Shown here: in pieces, positions 46,357 through 56,229 of the stretch | How positions within the stretch are numbered: position 1 is the stretch's first letter | Layout of the letters: each line of letters opens with the position of its first letter | Assembly: GCF_001544275.1 (NCBI RefSeq) | Contig: NZ_BCQE01000012.1 | Coordinates: 62,001 to 126,000, forward strand | From: Enterococcus gallinarum NBRC 100675 | Lineage (GTDB): Bacteria; Bacillota; Bacilli; Lactobacillales; Enterococcaceae | DNA length: 64,000 nucleotides | Direction: 5' to 3' | Translations under genes and position numbers: made by a program | The notes under the pieces: generated by a model | Databases searched by the model: none | What the model was told of the DNA's origin: nothing | What the model saw: only the letters and a program-made list of their open reading frames with translations

Positions 46357-46878
46357 CTAATGAATGAGCTTTTTAGCTGGATAATAACGGTGAAAAAGTC
46401 GTCGAAATATTGGCGCAAGTAGTCCATAAAAGAAGCCATTTCCAACAGCATGCAGCGTATCAAAACTTATTCCTTGCAGATAATAGCCCCAAAAGCTTGG
46501 TAAGCCTAGCAGATACACGCTGAGTAAGGAGACCACAAATCCATAAAGGAACCCTGCTAAAATACTAAAAATCACTTGCAAGATCAAGGAACGTTTAACG
46601 ATGGGAACATGTCTTAATCCGCTCATCATGAGGATCACGACTGTATAACTTACTGCCTGAGCAATCGTCCAAATTCCCATCCCCATGTAAAAATTCGTAA
46701 TCAAAAGGGATAGCAATGCGACGATCAGTCCTCTGACACAGCCTAAATAAAGAGCCACCAATAAGAAAATAGCGGTCATTGGTTGTACATTTGGCAGTGG
46801 TTGAAACAATGTACGCCCCACCACTGATGCTGCTACTAGCAAAGCAAGATAAGCAATCTCTTGCACGGAAAAAGACAT
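46357..46878 (-). CDS. ECF transporter S component
   Basis: The 173-aa integral membrane protein starts MSFSVQEIAYLALLVAASVV and has about six helices, with PNVQPMTAIFLLVALYLG and ITNFYMGMGIWTIAQAVSY, typical of ECF substrate-binding S components. It would use a shared EcfAAT energising module encoded elsewhere. It overlaps or abuts the DUF4430 lipoprotein gene, so the two are co-expressed. DUF4430 resembles the cobalamin-binding end of transcobalamin-like proteins, so a corrinoid substrate is possible but unproven. The start may instead be ATG 46902; neither has a strong RBS. Confidence 0.82.
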   Translation of the reverse strand: MSFSVQEIAYLALLVAASVVGRTLFQPLPNVQPMTAIFLLVALYLGCVRGLIVALLSLLITNFYMGMGIWTIAQAVSYTVVILMMSGLRHVPIVKRSLILQVIFSILAGFLYGFVVSLLSVYLLGLPSFWGYYLQGISFDTLHAVGNGFFYGLLAPIFRRLFHRYYPAKKLIH

Positions 46879-46888
46879 TTTTGTCGGT

Positions 46889-47305
46889 TTAAAATTTCTC
46901 ATAGGTAAAAACGACTCGATCCTTTTCGGTAAGAGATGTATCTTTTGCGCCGGTATTGACCATCTCGTCATTGATCGTATAGGTCCAATAATAACCAGCC
47001 GCTTCATCTTGCGCTAATCCTTCAATACTGGTGATCATGCCTTTGTCTTCCACTAAATCAAAATTTTCCTTCATTATCTCCATTAAAGAGGTTCCTTCTT
47101 TGAATGACACCGTTTTGGCTGGTATTTGTTCAGGCTGCGCATCTGTCTTGTTCACAAATGAGATCTCAGCCGTCTGTTGCTTAACCATCGAGCTAGCTGT
47201 AGCTTGATTGCTGCCAGTCGTTGTTGTCTGAGTAGTAGCTTCAGAACAGCCGCTCAACCCAATCCCTGCCAGCCACAGCAAACTAAAAATAACGATTCGT
47301 TTCAT
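46889..47305 (-). CDS. DUF4430 lipoprotein
   Basis: The 138-aa product has a lipoprotein signal (MKRIVIFSLLWLAGIGLSGC), a Thr/Ser-rich linker and one DUF4430 domain (KTVSFKEGTSLMEIMKENFDLVEDKGMITSIEG, AAGYYWTYTINDEMVNTGA, DRVVFTYEKF). DUF4430 is found in cell-surface proteins and transcobalamin-type proteins. Together with the next gene, an ECF S component, it may capture a vitamin outside the membrane. The ATG at 47305 follows AAGGAG; the GTG nine bases earlier overlaps that RBS. Confidence 0.85.
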   Translation of the reverse strand: MKRIVIFSLLWLAGIGLSGCSEATTQTTTTGSNQATASSMVKQQTAEISFVNKTDAQPEQIPAKTVSFKEGTSLMEIMKENFDLVEDKGMITSIEGLAQDEAAGYYWTYTINDEMVNTGAKDTSLTEKDRVVFTYEKF

Positions 47306-47377
47306 TTTCTTCACTCCTTCTTTCCTATTTTACTAAAAGTCACACAGAAAGCGAACTAATTTTTAGTCGAAAGTTGA

Positions 47378-47406
47378 TTGTCAATTTGTCTTTTACTCGC
47401 TATACT
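47378..47406 (+). promoter_or_regulatory. Promoter of the dipeptidase gene
   Basis: TTGTCA (47378-47383), a 17-base spacer and TATACT (47401-47406). Transcription would start near 47413, excluding the upstream ATG at 47374. Confidence 0.7.
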
Positions 47407-47451
47407 ATGTTCAATTATCAACAAAATAATCTGAAGATCGGAGTTTTGTCA

Positions 47452-48843
47452 ATGACACGCAAATCAGCTTCTTGTACAACCATGCTGGTAGGCAAAAACG
47501 CATCACTCGATGGCTCGACCCTCATTGCTCGCAATGAAGATGCCGGGGCAGTGTCTCTACCACAAAAATTTGTCGTAATCCAACCTGAACAACAGCCTGC
47601 TACGTTCCATGCTGTTTTAAGCGGGTGCAGTATTCCTTTACCGAAAGATCCCCTAAGGTATACTTCTACGCCTGAGGCAGATGAATCTCAAGGAGTCTGG
47701 GCTGCTTCAGGAATCAACAGCGCCAATGTCGCCATGACCGCCACAGAAACGATCACTACCAATGCGAGAGTTTTAGCTATCGATCCTTTGGTAAAAGAAG
47801 GCATTGGAGAAGCAGATTTTGTCAGTATCGTGCTTCCCTATATCCGTTCTGCTCGAGAAGGAGTCTTACGCTTAGGCGAGTTACTAGAAACTTATGGAAC
47901 CTATGAGTCTAATGGTTTGGCTTTTGCCGATCGAGAAGAAATCTGGTATATGGAAACGATTGGCGGACATCATTGGGCAGCGATCCGAATTCCTGATGAT
48001 GCTTATGTGATCGCCCCGAATCGAATGAATATCGCTACCTTCGATTTTGATTCCCAAGATACTTTATTTTCCGACGATTTACCTGATATGATTATCAGCA
48101 ATCACTTAAATCCAGACTTTGAAGGAATCAATTTACGTCATATTTTCGGCAGTGCAACAGAAAAAGATACTCGTTATAACAACCCTAGAGCTTGGTATAT
48201 CCAAAAACAGTTCAGCGAAACCGCGTCGGATCCGCTTGACCAAGATCTACCTTTCATCTGTCTTCCGAAAAAGAAAATCAGCGTGATGGATGTAAAGTGG
48301 GCGTTGAGCAGTCATTTTCAAAATACCCCTTATGATCCGTACGGGAATGGAACGGCTAGTGAGAGAACTCGCTTTCGTTCGATTGCTCTCAATCGCAATC
48401 AGCAAGTGCATATTCTCCAAGTGCGCAGTCACGTACCTGATGAAATTGCAGGCGTTCACTGGCTAGCTTTTGGTCCCAATACCTTCAATGGAGTGGTCCC
48501 TTTTTACAGCAATGTGAATGAGACCCCGAAAGGTTATTGTGATACCACCACTACTTACGATCCGGGAAATAGCTATTGGTTGACTAAAACATTAGCACTG
48601 ATCGGGGATCAAGACTATGATCTATACAGCGATCTAGCAGAACAGTTTGAACAAACAATCATGGCAAATTGTCTAGCGATTCAACAGAAGATCGATCAGA
48701 CAATCCCATTAACAAATCAGTTATTGGAAGAAGCCAACCGTGAAATGGCCCAGCTTTACTTATCACATGCCACTCAATTACTAGGAGAAATGGTGGAAAG
48801 AGGCAATACCAAGATGAAACTGCGTTTTTCTTTGACAGATTGA
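47452..48843 (+). CDS. C69-family dipeptidase
   Basis: The 463-aa cytosolic N-terminal-nucleophile peptidase resembles PepD of lactic acid bacteria and should cleave a broad range of dipeptides. It begins MTRKSASCTTMLVGKNASLDGSTLIARNEDAG: the Cys at residue 8 is the likely nucleophile exposed after processing. WYMETIGGHHWAA and VHWLAFGP are other family stretches. The ATG follows GGAG at eight bases. The gene is monocistronic and divergent from the DUF4430 gene. Confidence 0.92.
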   Translation: MTRKSASCTTMLVGKNASLDGSTLIARNEDAGAVSLPQKFVVIQPEQQPATFHAVLSGCSIPLPKDPLRYTSTPEADESQGVWAASGINSANVAMTATETITTNARVLAIDPLVKEGIGEADFVSIVLPYIRSAREGVLRLGELLETYGTYESNGLAFADREEIWYMETIGGHHWAAIRIPDDAYVIAPNRMNIATFDFDSQDTLFSDDLPDMIISNHLNPDFEGINLRHIFGSATEKDTRYNNPRAWYIQKQFSETASDPLDQDLPFICLPKKKISVMDVKWALSSHFQNTPYDPYGNGTASERTRFRSIALNRNQQVHILQVRSHVPDEIAGVHWLAFGPNTFNGVVPFYSNVNETPKGYCDTTTTYDPGNSYWLTKTLALIGDQDYDLYSDLAEQFEQTIMANCLAIQQKIDQTIPLTNQLLEEANREMAQLYLSHATQLLGEMVERGNTKMKLRFSLTD

Positions 48844-48911
48844 TTCTCCTTTAACCGATTATTTACATGAAATTGACTAGAACTCAATATCTTGCCTGTA
48901 TACTATAGCTA

Positions 48912-48986
48912 CCAATTAATTTTCTTTTTGCTTTGCAGCACGGCTTTTTCTCTACTGTCGTGCTGCCCCCTTCTGAAAATAATTGG
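48912..48986 (+). ncRNA. Two-tier hairpin in the leader of the 44-aa ORF
   Basis: CCAATTAATTTTC (48912-48924) pairs with GAAAATAATTGG (48975-48986) with one bulge, and inside it GCAGCACG (48935-48942) pairs perfectly with CGTGCTGC (48959-48966). The structure ends about 13 bases before the RBS TTGGAGG of the next ORF. This is a candidate regulatory leader. Confidence 0.65.
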
Positions 48987-49008
48987 AATCTACCTTGGAG
49001 GTATCGAA

Positions 49009-49143
49009 ATGAATAAAGAAGAATTTCGCACAGTCACCAATGAGGTCGTACAAGGAATCGTCATCGTCAAGAATGACAATCAAAATGTCTGGATCATTCA
49101 AGACAAAGAAGGCTATTTCCACGTAGTAAGCAAAACGGCGTAA
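49009..49143 (+). CDS. 44-aa hypothetical protein
   Basis: The product starts MNKEEFRTVTNEVVQGIVIV and ends DKEGYFHVVSKTA; it looks like a small beta-strand domain without membrane segment. I do not recognise it. The frame is open upstream, but only this ATG has a strong RBS (TTGGAGG, seven bases away). A terminator follows directly, so it is expressed alone behind a structured leader. Confidence 0.7.
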   Translation: MNKEEFRTVTNEVVQGIVIVKNDNQNVWIIQDKEGYFHVVSKTA

Positions 49144-49163
49144 ATCACTCACTGAATCCTATC

Positions 49164-49219
49164 AAAAAGAACCCGTGCTGCGAAAAGTTATCTTTTCGTT
49201 TACCACAGGTTCTTTTTAA
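49164..49219 (+). terminator. Terminator of the 44-aa gene
   Basis: AAAAAGAACC / GGTTCTTTTT encloses CGAAAAG / CTTTTCG and is followed by T on the plus strand. Confidence 0.85.
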
Positions 49220-49283
49220 CTAGCAGTGTCTTTACTATGAAGAAGCATATCAGCGGCAATAGTTCCCATTGACCCAAGCCATG

Positions 49284-49586
49284 CTAGTATTTTTGCATCA
49301 AGTTTTCAGTACCCTCTTGCCCATCACCATACACTGTCGATTGAATCGATGCAGTCGTATCAGCATGCTCTTTCCAATGCCCGAAAAAATACGTTCCGCA
49401 TACTAAACTTGTTAGGAGCCCGATCCAGCCGTTGCTGAGCCATTCAACCAAAATCAGCAGTAAATAGATCAACTGCTGCGATTTTCTTGAAAGTTTCCGT
49501 AACAAGTACAGCCATTCTAGTAAAAAAACGACTAGCAGCACGGTCACAAAAGTTTTTCCTACAAACCACAATTCCCACAAGCTCAT
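49284..49586 (-). CDS. Small membrane protein of unknown function
   Basis: The 100-aa product starts MSLWELWFVGKTFVTVLLVVFLLEW and has about three hydrophobic stretches (residues 8-28, 38-48 and 52-68), then a hydrophilic tail (HADTTASIQSTVYGDGQEG). I do not recognise it. AAGGTGGGAAG precedes the ATG. Codon use and hydrophobic pattern look gene-like, but there is no other support. Confidence 0.5.
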   Translation of the reverse strand: MSLWELWFVGKTFVTVLLVVFLLEWLYLLRKLSRKSQQLIYLLLILVEWLSNGWIGLLTSLVCGTYFFGHWKEHADTTASIQSTVYGDGQEGTENLMQKY

Positions 49587-49752
49587 GGTCTTCCCACCTT
49601 TGGATTGTCCTAGCAGCTCTAACGAAATGCTGCAACTGACTCATTTAGTTCTTAGGAAGATCTTAGACGAGAAACCTTAAACTAACCTAAAAGTCGGCCA
49701 TATTTTTCGGGGATGATTTCCATTGATCCAAAACAACTATTAATAACAGATC

Positions 49753-51099
49753 TTAGCCAATCATGACCGTTTCATCCGGGAATTTGTATCCGGCTTCTCG
49801 GCGGTTGGCTTTTGTCATCAATGAAAAAGCAACCGTCATGATGCCTACACGACCAATAAACATCAATAAGATGATCAATAATTTACCAAATACAGAAAGA
49901 TACGGAGTCAATCCCATTGTTAATCCAACTGTTCCAAAAGCCGAAAAAACTTCAAAAGCAATGTATTCCAGTCCAAACTGAGAATTCCCCGGCATCGATT
50001 CTGTGATGGATAATAAAAAGATGGCAATAAAGCAAAGACTCAGTGTTAAGAAAAAGAGCGTGAACGCCCGCGAAACAGCCGCTTCTTTGATCGTTCTGCC
50101 AAAAACTTCAGCTCGTTTGCGCCCTTTCAACAAACTGCGAATCTTAATGATCAACACTGAGACCGTCGTGGTTTTCAGCCCTCCGGCAGTCGATCCAGAA
50201 GTACCACCGATATACATGAGAATCATCGTCAACATTAACCCAGCCTGACTCATCTGGCCATAATCGATACTATAAAATCCAGCCGTTCGAGGGGTCACAG
50301 CAAGAAAAAATAACTGGAAAAAGCGACTAACAATGGAATCTCCTGATACGATACTGGAGTGATATTCGGTCACATAAAAACCAACCGTCCCTAAAATCAG
50401 CAAAACAATCATTGCCAACAAGGCAATACGGCTGTGCAACGAGCGTCTTTTTGAAGTAGCTAACAAGTCAAACCAGACCAGAAAGCCTAAGCCGCCGGCA
50501 ATGATCAAAAGACTAATGACACCTAAAACAAAAGGATCCGACTGAAAAGAGACCAGACTATTCCCAAAAAGATCAAATCCAGCATTACAAAAGGAAGAAA
50601 TGGCGTGAAAAATACTAAACCATAGGCCTTGCTGCCAACCAAAGCGTGGCACAAAAGACAGAGCCAACAGGCAGATACCTAAAAATTGAATCAAAAATGC
50701 GATGCGGATAATGTACCAAGCCAATTGAAATTCGCCAGACATTCGGTCAAGATTGAGGGATTCTCTTAGAATCATCCGAGTGCTTAAATTGACCCTTTTT
50801 TTTGCTAAGATATAAAAGAAAACTGGGATCGACATAAAACCGATCCCCCCAATTTCGATCAAGAACAAAAGAATCGCTTGTCCGCCCATATTATACTGTT
50901 CAGAAATGGAAAAAGTCGAAAGTCCTGTCACACAAATCGCGGAAGTTGCGGTAAACAATGCATCTAAGAAAGGCACACCTTGCCCATCATTTGTTACAAC
51001 TGGTAACATAAGCAACCCAGTTCCCATCAAGATCAACATCATAAAGACCAGTGTAACCAGCTGCGGTGCACTGATTTTTTTGGACATTCTTTTTTTCAT
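49753..51099 (-). CDS. ntpJ: K+ transporter NtpJ (KtrB/TrkH family)
   Basis: The 448-aa membrane protein has the four selectivity-filter repeats of KtrB/TrkH: ATSAICVTGLST, SSFCNAGFDLF, TPRTAGFYS and AFGTVGLTMG, with the conserved Gly in each. In E. hirae NtpJ is the K+ uptake protein KtrII, encoded as the last gene of the Na+-ATPase operon; Na+ export and K+ uptake thus go together. No ktrA-type cytosolic regulator is adjacent. It follows ntpD by 48 bases; no ntpH gene lies between them, unlike E. hirae. Confidence 0.95.
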   Translation of the reverse strand: MKKRMSKKISAPQLVTLVFMMLILMGTGLLMLPVVTNDGQGVPFLDALFTATSAICVTGLSTFSISEQYNMGGQAILLFLIEIGGIGFMSIPVFFYILAKKRVNLSTRMILRESLNLDRMSGEFQLAWYIIRIAFLIQFLGICLLALSFVPRFGWQQGLWFSIFHAISSFCNAGFDLFGNSLVSFQSDPFVLGVISLLIIAGGLGFLVWFDLLATSKRRSLHSRIALLAMIVLLILGTVGFYVTEYHSSIVSGDSIVSRFFQLFFLAVTPRTAGFYSIDYGQMSQAGLMLTMILMYIGGTSGSTAGGLKTTTVSVLIIKIRSLLKGRKRAEVFGRTIKEAAVSRAFTLFFLTLSLCFIAIFLLSITESMPGNSQFGLEYIAFEVFSAFGTVGLTMGLTPYLSVFGKLLIILLMFIGRVGIMTVAFSLMTKANRREAGYKFPDETVMIG

Positions 51100-51147
51100 C
51101 TTTCTTTCCTACCTTTATGCCAAGCAGATTTTCGACTGACGCGGCAT

Positions 51148-51777
51148 TCACTTTGTTTTATTTTTTACCTTGATCATCCGAGTAACATTGGCGCGTTCAT
51201 TTTCCTCAAGACGCATTTTGATCCCATAGATCGTCTCTTCCAATTCTGGTATCGTCAAATATTCTAGCGCATTGACCCGGCGGCGTGTTCGTTCTATCTC
51301 ATCCGCCAGCAATTGACAAGTCTTTTCGATCTCTGTCAAAGACAATAGTTTAGGCAAGACATCGGTGAAACGTCCCATTGCCAGATCCAAAGGAACATTC
51401 GAGTTCACAAACCCATACTCGATCGGTGCCTGCATCACCACATCATCATAGTCGAATTGCATCACAGGCACTTCCACACTCATGATATTCTTGGTTGAGA
51501 CATCAAGAGAAACTTCTGTTGCTGGCAAGATGAACATTTCTTCAATGTACTTTTCATTGATCGTGGCATTGGCTAGGCGAAAAGCCTTCATGGCACGATG
51601 TAATTGTGTTTCTACTTCTTTACGCAAAAGGTTGTTTTGTTTGATCAGTTCGATGAACTGACGCATCAACTCATCTTGTTTGTCTTTTAACAGTTTATGA
51701 CCTCTTTTGGCAGTCGTCAACTGTTTGCTGAGGCGGCTTAGTTCCATGCGAGTTGGATTAACGGTTTGTCTGCTCAT
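51148..51777 (-). CDS. ntpD: V-type Na+-ATPase subunit D
   Basis: Subunit D is the long coiled-coil central rotor shaft inside the A3B3 head. The 209-aa protein starts [30 protein letters not shown] and is helical at both ends (second coil about residues 140-195), with the short beta-hairpin in between, as in E. hirae NtpD. I use the second ATG, nine bases after AAGGAG; the first is only three bases after the AGG. It overlaps the ntpB stop. Confidence 0.95.
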   Translation of the reverse strand: MSRQTVNPTRMELSRLSKQLTTAKRGHKLLKDKQDELMRQFIELIKQNNLLRKEVETQLHRAMKAFRLANATINEKYIEEMFILPATEVSLDVSTKNIMSVEVPVMQFDYDDVVMQAPIEYGFVNSNVPLDLAMGRFTDVLPKLLSLTEIEKTCQLLADEIERTRRRVNALEYLTIPELEETIYGIKMRLEENERANVTRMIKVKNKTK

Positions 51778-53158
51778 CTGCATCCTCTCCTTGTGGTAAA
51801 AACGCCTCTAGTAACGCATCGCTGATCCGTTTCAATTCTACTTTCGGCAGCATCGCCAACAGATCCCACCCAAGATCCAACGTTTCTTCAATGGACCGAT
51901 TTGTTTGATAACCTTGATCCAGGTATTCATTCTCAAAGCGTTCCGCAAACTTGGCATAGATTTTATCGACATCAGATAGTGCTGACTCCCCTAAAACGAC
52001 TGCGAGTTCTTTGGCTTGTTTCCCTTGCGCATAAGCAGAGAAGAGTTGATTCATCGTTGATGCATGATCTTTACGAGTTTTGCCTTCACCTGTTCCCTTG
52101 TCCTTCAGCCGAGAAAGAGAAGGCAAGACATCAATCGGCGGCTGGATGCCGTTTTTGTATAACTCTCTTGAAAGAATGATTTGACCCTCTGTGATATAAC
52201 CAGTCAAGTCAGGAATAGGATGGGTCTTGTCATCTTCTGGCATCGTCAATATAGGGATTTGGGTCACCGATCCTTTCACTCCCCGTAAGCGGCCAGCTCG
52301 CTCGTATAATGTGGAAAGATTCGTATAGAGGTAACCAGGATAGCCTCGGCGCCCAGGTACCTCACGACGGGCAGCTGATATTTCCCGCAACGCTTCACAG
52401 TAGTTGGTCATATCCGTCATGATAACTAAGACATGCATCCCTTTTTCATAAGCTAAATATTCGGCAGCTGTGAGAGCCATTCGCGGCGTAGCAATTCGCT
52501 CAATTGCCGGATCATTTGCCAAATTCATAAAGACAACAGACCGATCAATCGCTCCGGTTTGGCGAAAATCTTCCATGAAATATTCTGCTTCTTCAAACGT
52601 AATCCCGATACCTGCAAAAACAACCGCAAAGTCGTCCTCTGTGTCGAGCACTTGCGCTTGACGAGCGATTTGAGAAGCTAATTCTTTATGCGGCAGACCA
52701 GAACCAGAAAAAATCGGTAATTTTTGACCGCGAACAAGCGTATTCAAGTGATCGATAGAAGAGATGCCAGTTTGAATAAATTCATCTGGGTAATCTCGAG
52801 CCATCGGGTTGATTACTTCCCCATTAATGTCCATTCGTTTCTCAGCAATGATTTCTGAACCACCATCTTTGACTCGTCCTAACCCATCAAAAACCCGGCC
52901 AATCATTTCTTCAGAAACACCTAGCTCTAACGGATGTCCGAGGAAGCGCACACTGGATTCTCGTAAATTGATTCCGCCAGTACCTTCAAAGATTTGCACC
53001 AGTGCTTTATCTTCTTGAATTTCTAAGACTTGACCTTGACGAATTTCACCATTTTGCAGACGTACTTCGATCAGCTCTTCATATTTCACTCCTGAGACAC
53101 GATCGACCGCCATCAAAGGACCGACAACTTCCCCGATCGTTTTATATTCTTTGATCAT
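51758..53158 (-). CDS. ntpB: V-type Na+-ATPase subunit B
   Basis: This 466-aa non-catalytic nucleotide-binding-like subunit alternates with A in the V1 head. It has no P-loop: the corresponding stretch is [36 protein letters not shown] and [21 protein letters not shown] are typical. Its ATG lies in the last codons of ntpA, with AGGAG nine bases upstream. Confidence 0.96.
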   Translation of the reverse strand: MIKEYKTIGEVVGPLMAVDRVSGVKYEELIEVRLQNGEIRQGQVLEIQEDKALVQIFEGTGGINLRESSVRFLGHPLELGVSEEMIGRVFDGLGRVKDGGSEIIAEKRMDINGEVINPMARDYPDEFIQTGISSIDHLNTLVRGQKLPIFSGSGLPHKELASQIARQAQVLDTEDDFAVVFAGIGITFEEAEYFMEDFRQTGAIDRSVVFMNLANDPAIERIATPRMALTAAEYLAYEKGMHVLVIMTDMTNYCEALREISAARREVPGRRGYPGYLYTNLSTLYERAGRLRGVKGSVTQIPILTMPEDDKTHPIPDLTGYITEGQIILSRELYKNGIQPPIDVLPSLSRLKDKGTGEGKTRKDHASTMNQLFSAYAQGKQAKELAVVLGESALSDVDKIYAKFAERFENEYLDQGYQTNRSIEETLDLGWDLLAMLPKVELKRISDALLEAFLPQGEDADEQTNR

Positions 53159-54929
53159 CCGTACGATCTCCTTTCTGCAAGATTTCTTTCATCGTATCTT
53201 TTATCTCGCTTTCCAATTTGCGGATTCCTTCTAAATCATCTTCCGGAAGATATTTCATGCGAGCGATTTTATCTCGCAGACGTTCTGTTCCCTGATAGAT
53301 TTCTGTCAAATAGGCGCCTAATTCTAAAGCTTTTTGACCTTCGTCATGAAACAGTAAGATGGTCTGCAGCATTTCAAATTGTTTTTCTCGAGAAGTGAAA
53401 GTATCAACAGCATCAAAGGCATTTTGTTGTAAAAAATCTTCTCGCAATGACTTCGTGATCTCTAACAGTAGTTGATCTTTATCCGATAAGGCATCAATCC
53501 CAACTAGACGCACAATTTCAGAAAGTTCAGCTTCTTTTTGCAGCATCCGCATAGCCGTAGTCACATTTTTCGACCAATCCACTTGCAACTGACGATCCAG
53601 ATAAGCGCCCATTTCATTCTCATACAGGGAATAGCTTTTTAGCCAATCGATAGAGGGAAAGTGCCTTTTTTGAGCTAACGTGGCATCCAGCCCCCAGAAA
53701 ACTTTCACCACTCGCAGGGTGTTTTGCGTGACAGGTTCGGAGATGTCCCCTCCAGATGGAGATACTGCACTAATGGCAGTGATGCTCCCTTCTTGTTCCG
53801 AGCCTAAACAAATCACTTTACCGGATCGTTCGTAATACTCGGCTAAGCGACTGCCCAAATAGGCAGGATAGCCTTCATCACCTGGCATCTCTTCCAAGCG
53901 ACCGGACATTTCTCGCAACGCTTCCGCCCAACGAGATGTGGAATCGGCCATAATCGCTACAGAATACCCCATGTCTCTGAAATACTCCGCAATCGTGATT
54001 CCGGTATAGATAGAAGCTTCCCGAGCGGCAACCGGCATATTGGAAGTGTTCGCGATCAGTACAGTACGAGCCATCAAGGATTCGCCACTTCGTGGATCAA
54101 TCAGTTCCGGAAATTCATTCATGACATCCGTCATTTCATTGCCCCGTTCTCCGCAGCCTACATAGACCACTAAGTCCACATCTGCCCATTTAGCAATTTG
54201 ATGTTGGACCACTGTTTTTCCCGCACCGAAGGGGCCAGGGACCGCAGAGGCTCCCCCTTTTGCGATTGGAAAGAAAGTGTCGATCACTCGCTGCCCAGTG
54301 ATCATTGGCTCTACCGGATTTAATTTCTGTTTGACTGGACGACTGTGCCGTACGGGCCATTTTTGCAACATCGAAAAGGAGCGTTCTCCTTTTGGTGTCT
54401 CAAGAATATAAACCGTTTCATCAATCGTAAAATCACCAGCAAAAACTTCTTTGACCCGTCCTGTAACGCCATTAGGCACCATAATTTTGTGGAGGAGCAA
54501 TGGCGTCTCTTGGACGACCCCGATAACCATTCCTGGAGTAACTTCCGTTCCCACCGCAATGGTCGGTTCAAAGGTCCATTTTTTCTCATGATCCAATGCA
54601 GGCAGCTGGACCCCTCGTTTCAAAAAGTTACTTTGGGTCAGCTCCATAAATGTTTCTAATGGCCGTTGAATCCCGTCGAACATTTGAGACATAATTCCCG
54701 GTGCTAACTCAACAGACAGCGGTTCTCCTGTTGTTCGGACGGGTTCTCCTGGTCCGATACCTGACGTTTCTTCATAAACTTGGATCGAAGCGATCGTTCC
54801 TCTCATCTCGATGATTTCTCCAACAACCCCCAGATCACCGACATAACAAATATCTTCTAAACTTGCATGGCCCATATCTTTTGCTAAAACTAACGGACCT
54901 GACACTTTAATTATTGTTCCTGTTTCCAC
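53142..54929 (-). CDS. ntpA: V-type Na+-ATPase catalytic subunit A
   Basis: The 595-aa catalytic subunit hydrolyses ATP. Walker A is [11 protein letters not shown] (about residue 230), the catalytic Glu and neighbours are in GCGERGNEM, and [27 protein letters not shown] and [15 protein letters not shown]-like stretches follow (here [15 protein letters not shown]). The bulge domain is present (residues about 115-190). The start codon is GTG with GGAG eight bases upstream. Length matches E. hirae NtpA. Confidence 0.97.
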   Translation of the reverse strand: METGTIIKVSGPLVLAKDMGHASLEDICYVGDLGVVGEIIEMRGTIASIQVYEETSGIGPGEPVRTTGEPLSVELAPGIMSQMFDGIQRPLETFMELTQSNFLKRGVQLPALDHEKKWTFEPTIAVGTEVTPGMVIGVVQETPLLLHKIMVPNGVTGRVKEVFAGDFTIDETVYILETPKGERSFSMLQKWPVRHSRPVKQKLNPVEPMITGQRVIDTFFPIAKGGASAVPGPFGAGKTVVQHQIAKWADVDLVVYVGCGERGNEMTDVMNEFPELIDPRSGESLMARTVLIANTSNMPVAAREASIYTGITIAEYFRDMGYSVAIMADSTSRWAEALREMSGRLEEMPGDEGYPAYLGSRLAEYYERSGKVICLGSEQEGSITAISAVSPSGGDISEPVTQNTLRVVKVFWGLDATLAQKRHFPSIDWLKSYSLYENEMGAYLDRQLQVDWSKNVTTAMRMLQKEAELSEIVRLVGIDALSDKDQLLLEITKSLREDFLQQNAFDAVDTFTSREKQFEMLQTILLFHDEGQKALELGAYLTEIYQGTERLRDKIARMKYLPEDDLEGIRKLESEIKDTMKEILQKGDRTDDQRI

Positions 54930-54944
54930 AACATCAGCTCCATT

Positions 54945-55256
54945 CTATAGTATGTTTTGCCCAACGGCTTTTTCGACATTTTCCTGGATCATTTTCAGCC
55001 CTACCCCTTGGGATCCATCGTAATCTGGGATCAAAATGATCGCTGGTGAAACTTGCTGTTGGTATTTGGCAATTTCTTCTGGAATCAATGCCGCACATTT
55101 TTCTGTTACGTAAATCACCGCATACTCTTCTTTCACTAAGCACTGAAAGGCACGAGTCACTTCCGCTTTTGCGATTGCGTAACACACTTGAAAGCCAAAC
55201 AGCTGAAAAGGTAACACGGATTCTTTGCTGCCGATCACACCAATCTTAGCTGCCAT
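54945..55256 (-). CDS. ntpG: V-type Na+-ATPase subunit F (NtpG)
   Basis: The 103-aa subunit sits with D on the rotor. It starts MAAKIGVIGSKESVLPFQLFGF and contains YAVIYVTEKCAALIPEEIAKY, a Rossmann-like fold typical of V-ATPase subunit F. In Enterococcus naming this is NtpG. It overlaps ntpC by 11 bases. Confidence 0.94.
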   Translation of the reverse strand: MAAKIGVIGSKESVLPFQLFGFQVCYAIAKAEVTRAFQCLVKEEYAVIYVTEKCAALIPEEIAKYQQQVSPAIILIPDYDGSQGVGLKMIQENVEKAVGQNIL

Positions 55257-56226
55257 AGTACCTCATCCTCTCTCTCAGTTCTTCTTCTGTGAAGCCACTG
55301 CGCTTTCCTACCAAAATCAGCCGCAAGTTCTGAATCTCCAATGTTTTGGCATTTAAAAACGCGAGTAATGGCATTGGTCCCAACGCTTCAGCAGCTACGA
55401 ACTGCTGAGTAACTAAGTCATCTTTCACCAGTGCCAATGCAGCAAAATCGATCGTGGTCTCTTGTAATAGCGGCAGTAGCGCTTCTTGATAGCCAGTTTG
55501 TTTCAAAAAGGCGAGATAGTCAGTGAAAGAGGTTTCCGCAAAAGCGAGATAATCTTCTTTGGGAATACTTCCCACACTGACTAAAACAGCCGCCATAAAA
55601 CTTTTTGATCTTTTTTGCAGCAAACAACGTGCAGCAATCGTGATATTCGTAAGGTCGATTCCTGTGATCACCGCATGTGTCAGTGCTGGAATATTTATTT
55701 TTTCGGCTAGGCGTCGTTGCTCATGTAAAAAGCGGCGATCGTAAATAATATCGATCCCTTGCAAAACAGCAGAACCTTCTAAGTATTCCCTTACTGCTTG
55801 GATCGTTTCAATGACTTTAGACGGTATACTTTCCGAAGATCCTGTTTGGATGGCATTTCTTAGTTCATCGATCGTATAGAATCCATCTTCGATCAGTAAA
55901 TTGCTATAATCTCTCCCTGTTACATCTTCTTTGGTCAATACCTTCAAATTATGAAAGGTATACGGCAGCATGATCAAATGAAGCACATCAGGATCTGGAA
56001 CGTTTTCTGCTAATTCTTGTATGGTTGTCAGCATTTCTTGATCCAGATACCCCTCAAATTTTTCGGAAAAATCAGCGCCCAGATAACGTTGATAATTCGT
56101 TTGCTGCAAGATTGCCATTACTTGATCCATAGACTCTGCTGCAATCAGCTGCTGCCAATCTTGCATTTGAAGCAAGGTTGTCTCTTTGATCCGAATCAGT
56201 GGATTCAATTGATGATAGCTCGCCAT
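55246..56226 (-). CDS. ntpC: V-type Na+-ATPase subunit C/d (NtpC)
   Basis: The 326-aa helical, funnel-shaped subunit connects the D-F shaft to the K ring. It starts MASYHQLNPLIRIKETTLL and contains MLPYTFHNLKVLTKEDVTG and LRLILVGKRSGFTEEELRERMR at the end, matching the family's three-fold helical repeat. It lies between ntpE and ntpG with only a three-base gap to ntpE. Confidence 0.94.
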   Translation of the reverse strand: MASYHQLNPLIRIKETTLLQMQDWQQLIAAESMDQVMAILQQTNYQRYLGADFSEKFEGYLDQEMLTTIQELAENVPDPDVLHLIMLPYTFHNLKVLTKEDVTGRDYSNLLIEDGFYTIDELRNAIQTGSSESIPSKVIETIQAVREYLEGSAVLQGIDIIYDRRFLHEQRRLAEKINIPALTHAVITGIDLTNITIAARCLLQKRSKSFMAAVLVSVGSIPKEDYLAFAETSFTDYLAFLKQTGYQEALLPLLQETTIDFAALALVKDDLVTQQFVAAEALGPMPLLAFLNAKTLEIQNLRLILVGKRSGFTEEELRERMRYYGS

Positions 56227-56229
56227 AGC

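Noticed and set aside
47374-47451. Upstream ATG of the dipeptidase gene
   Set aside because: It lies upstream of the predicted transcript start near 47413, and the C69 Cys is normally near the N-terminus.
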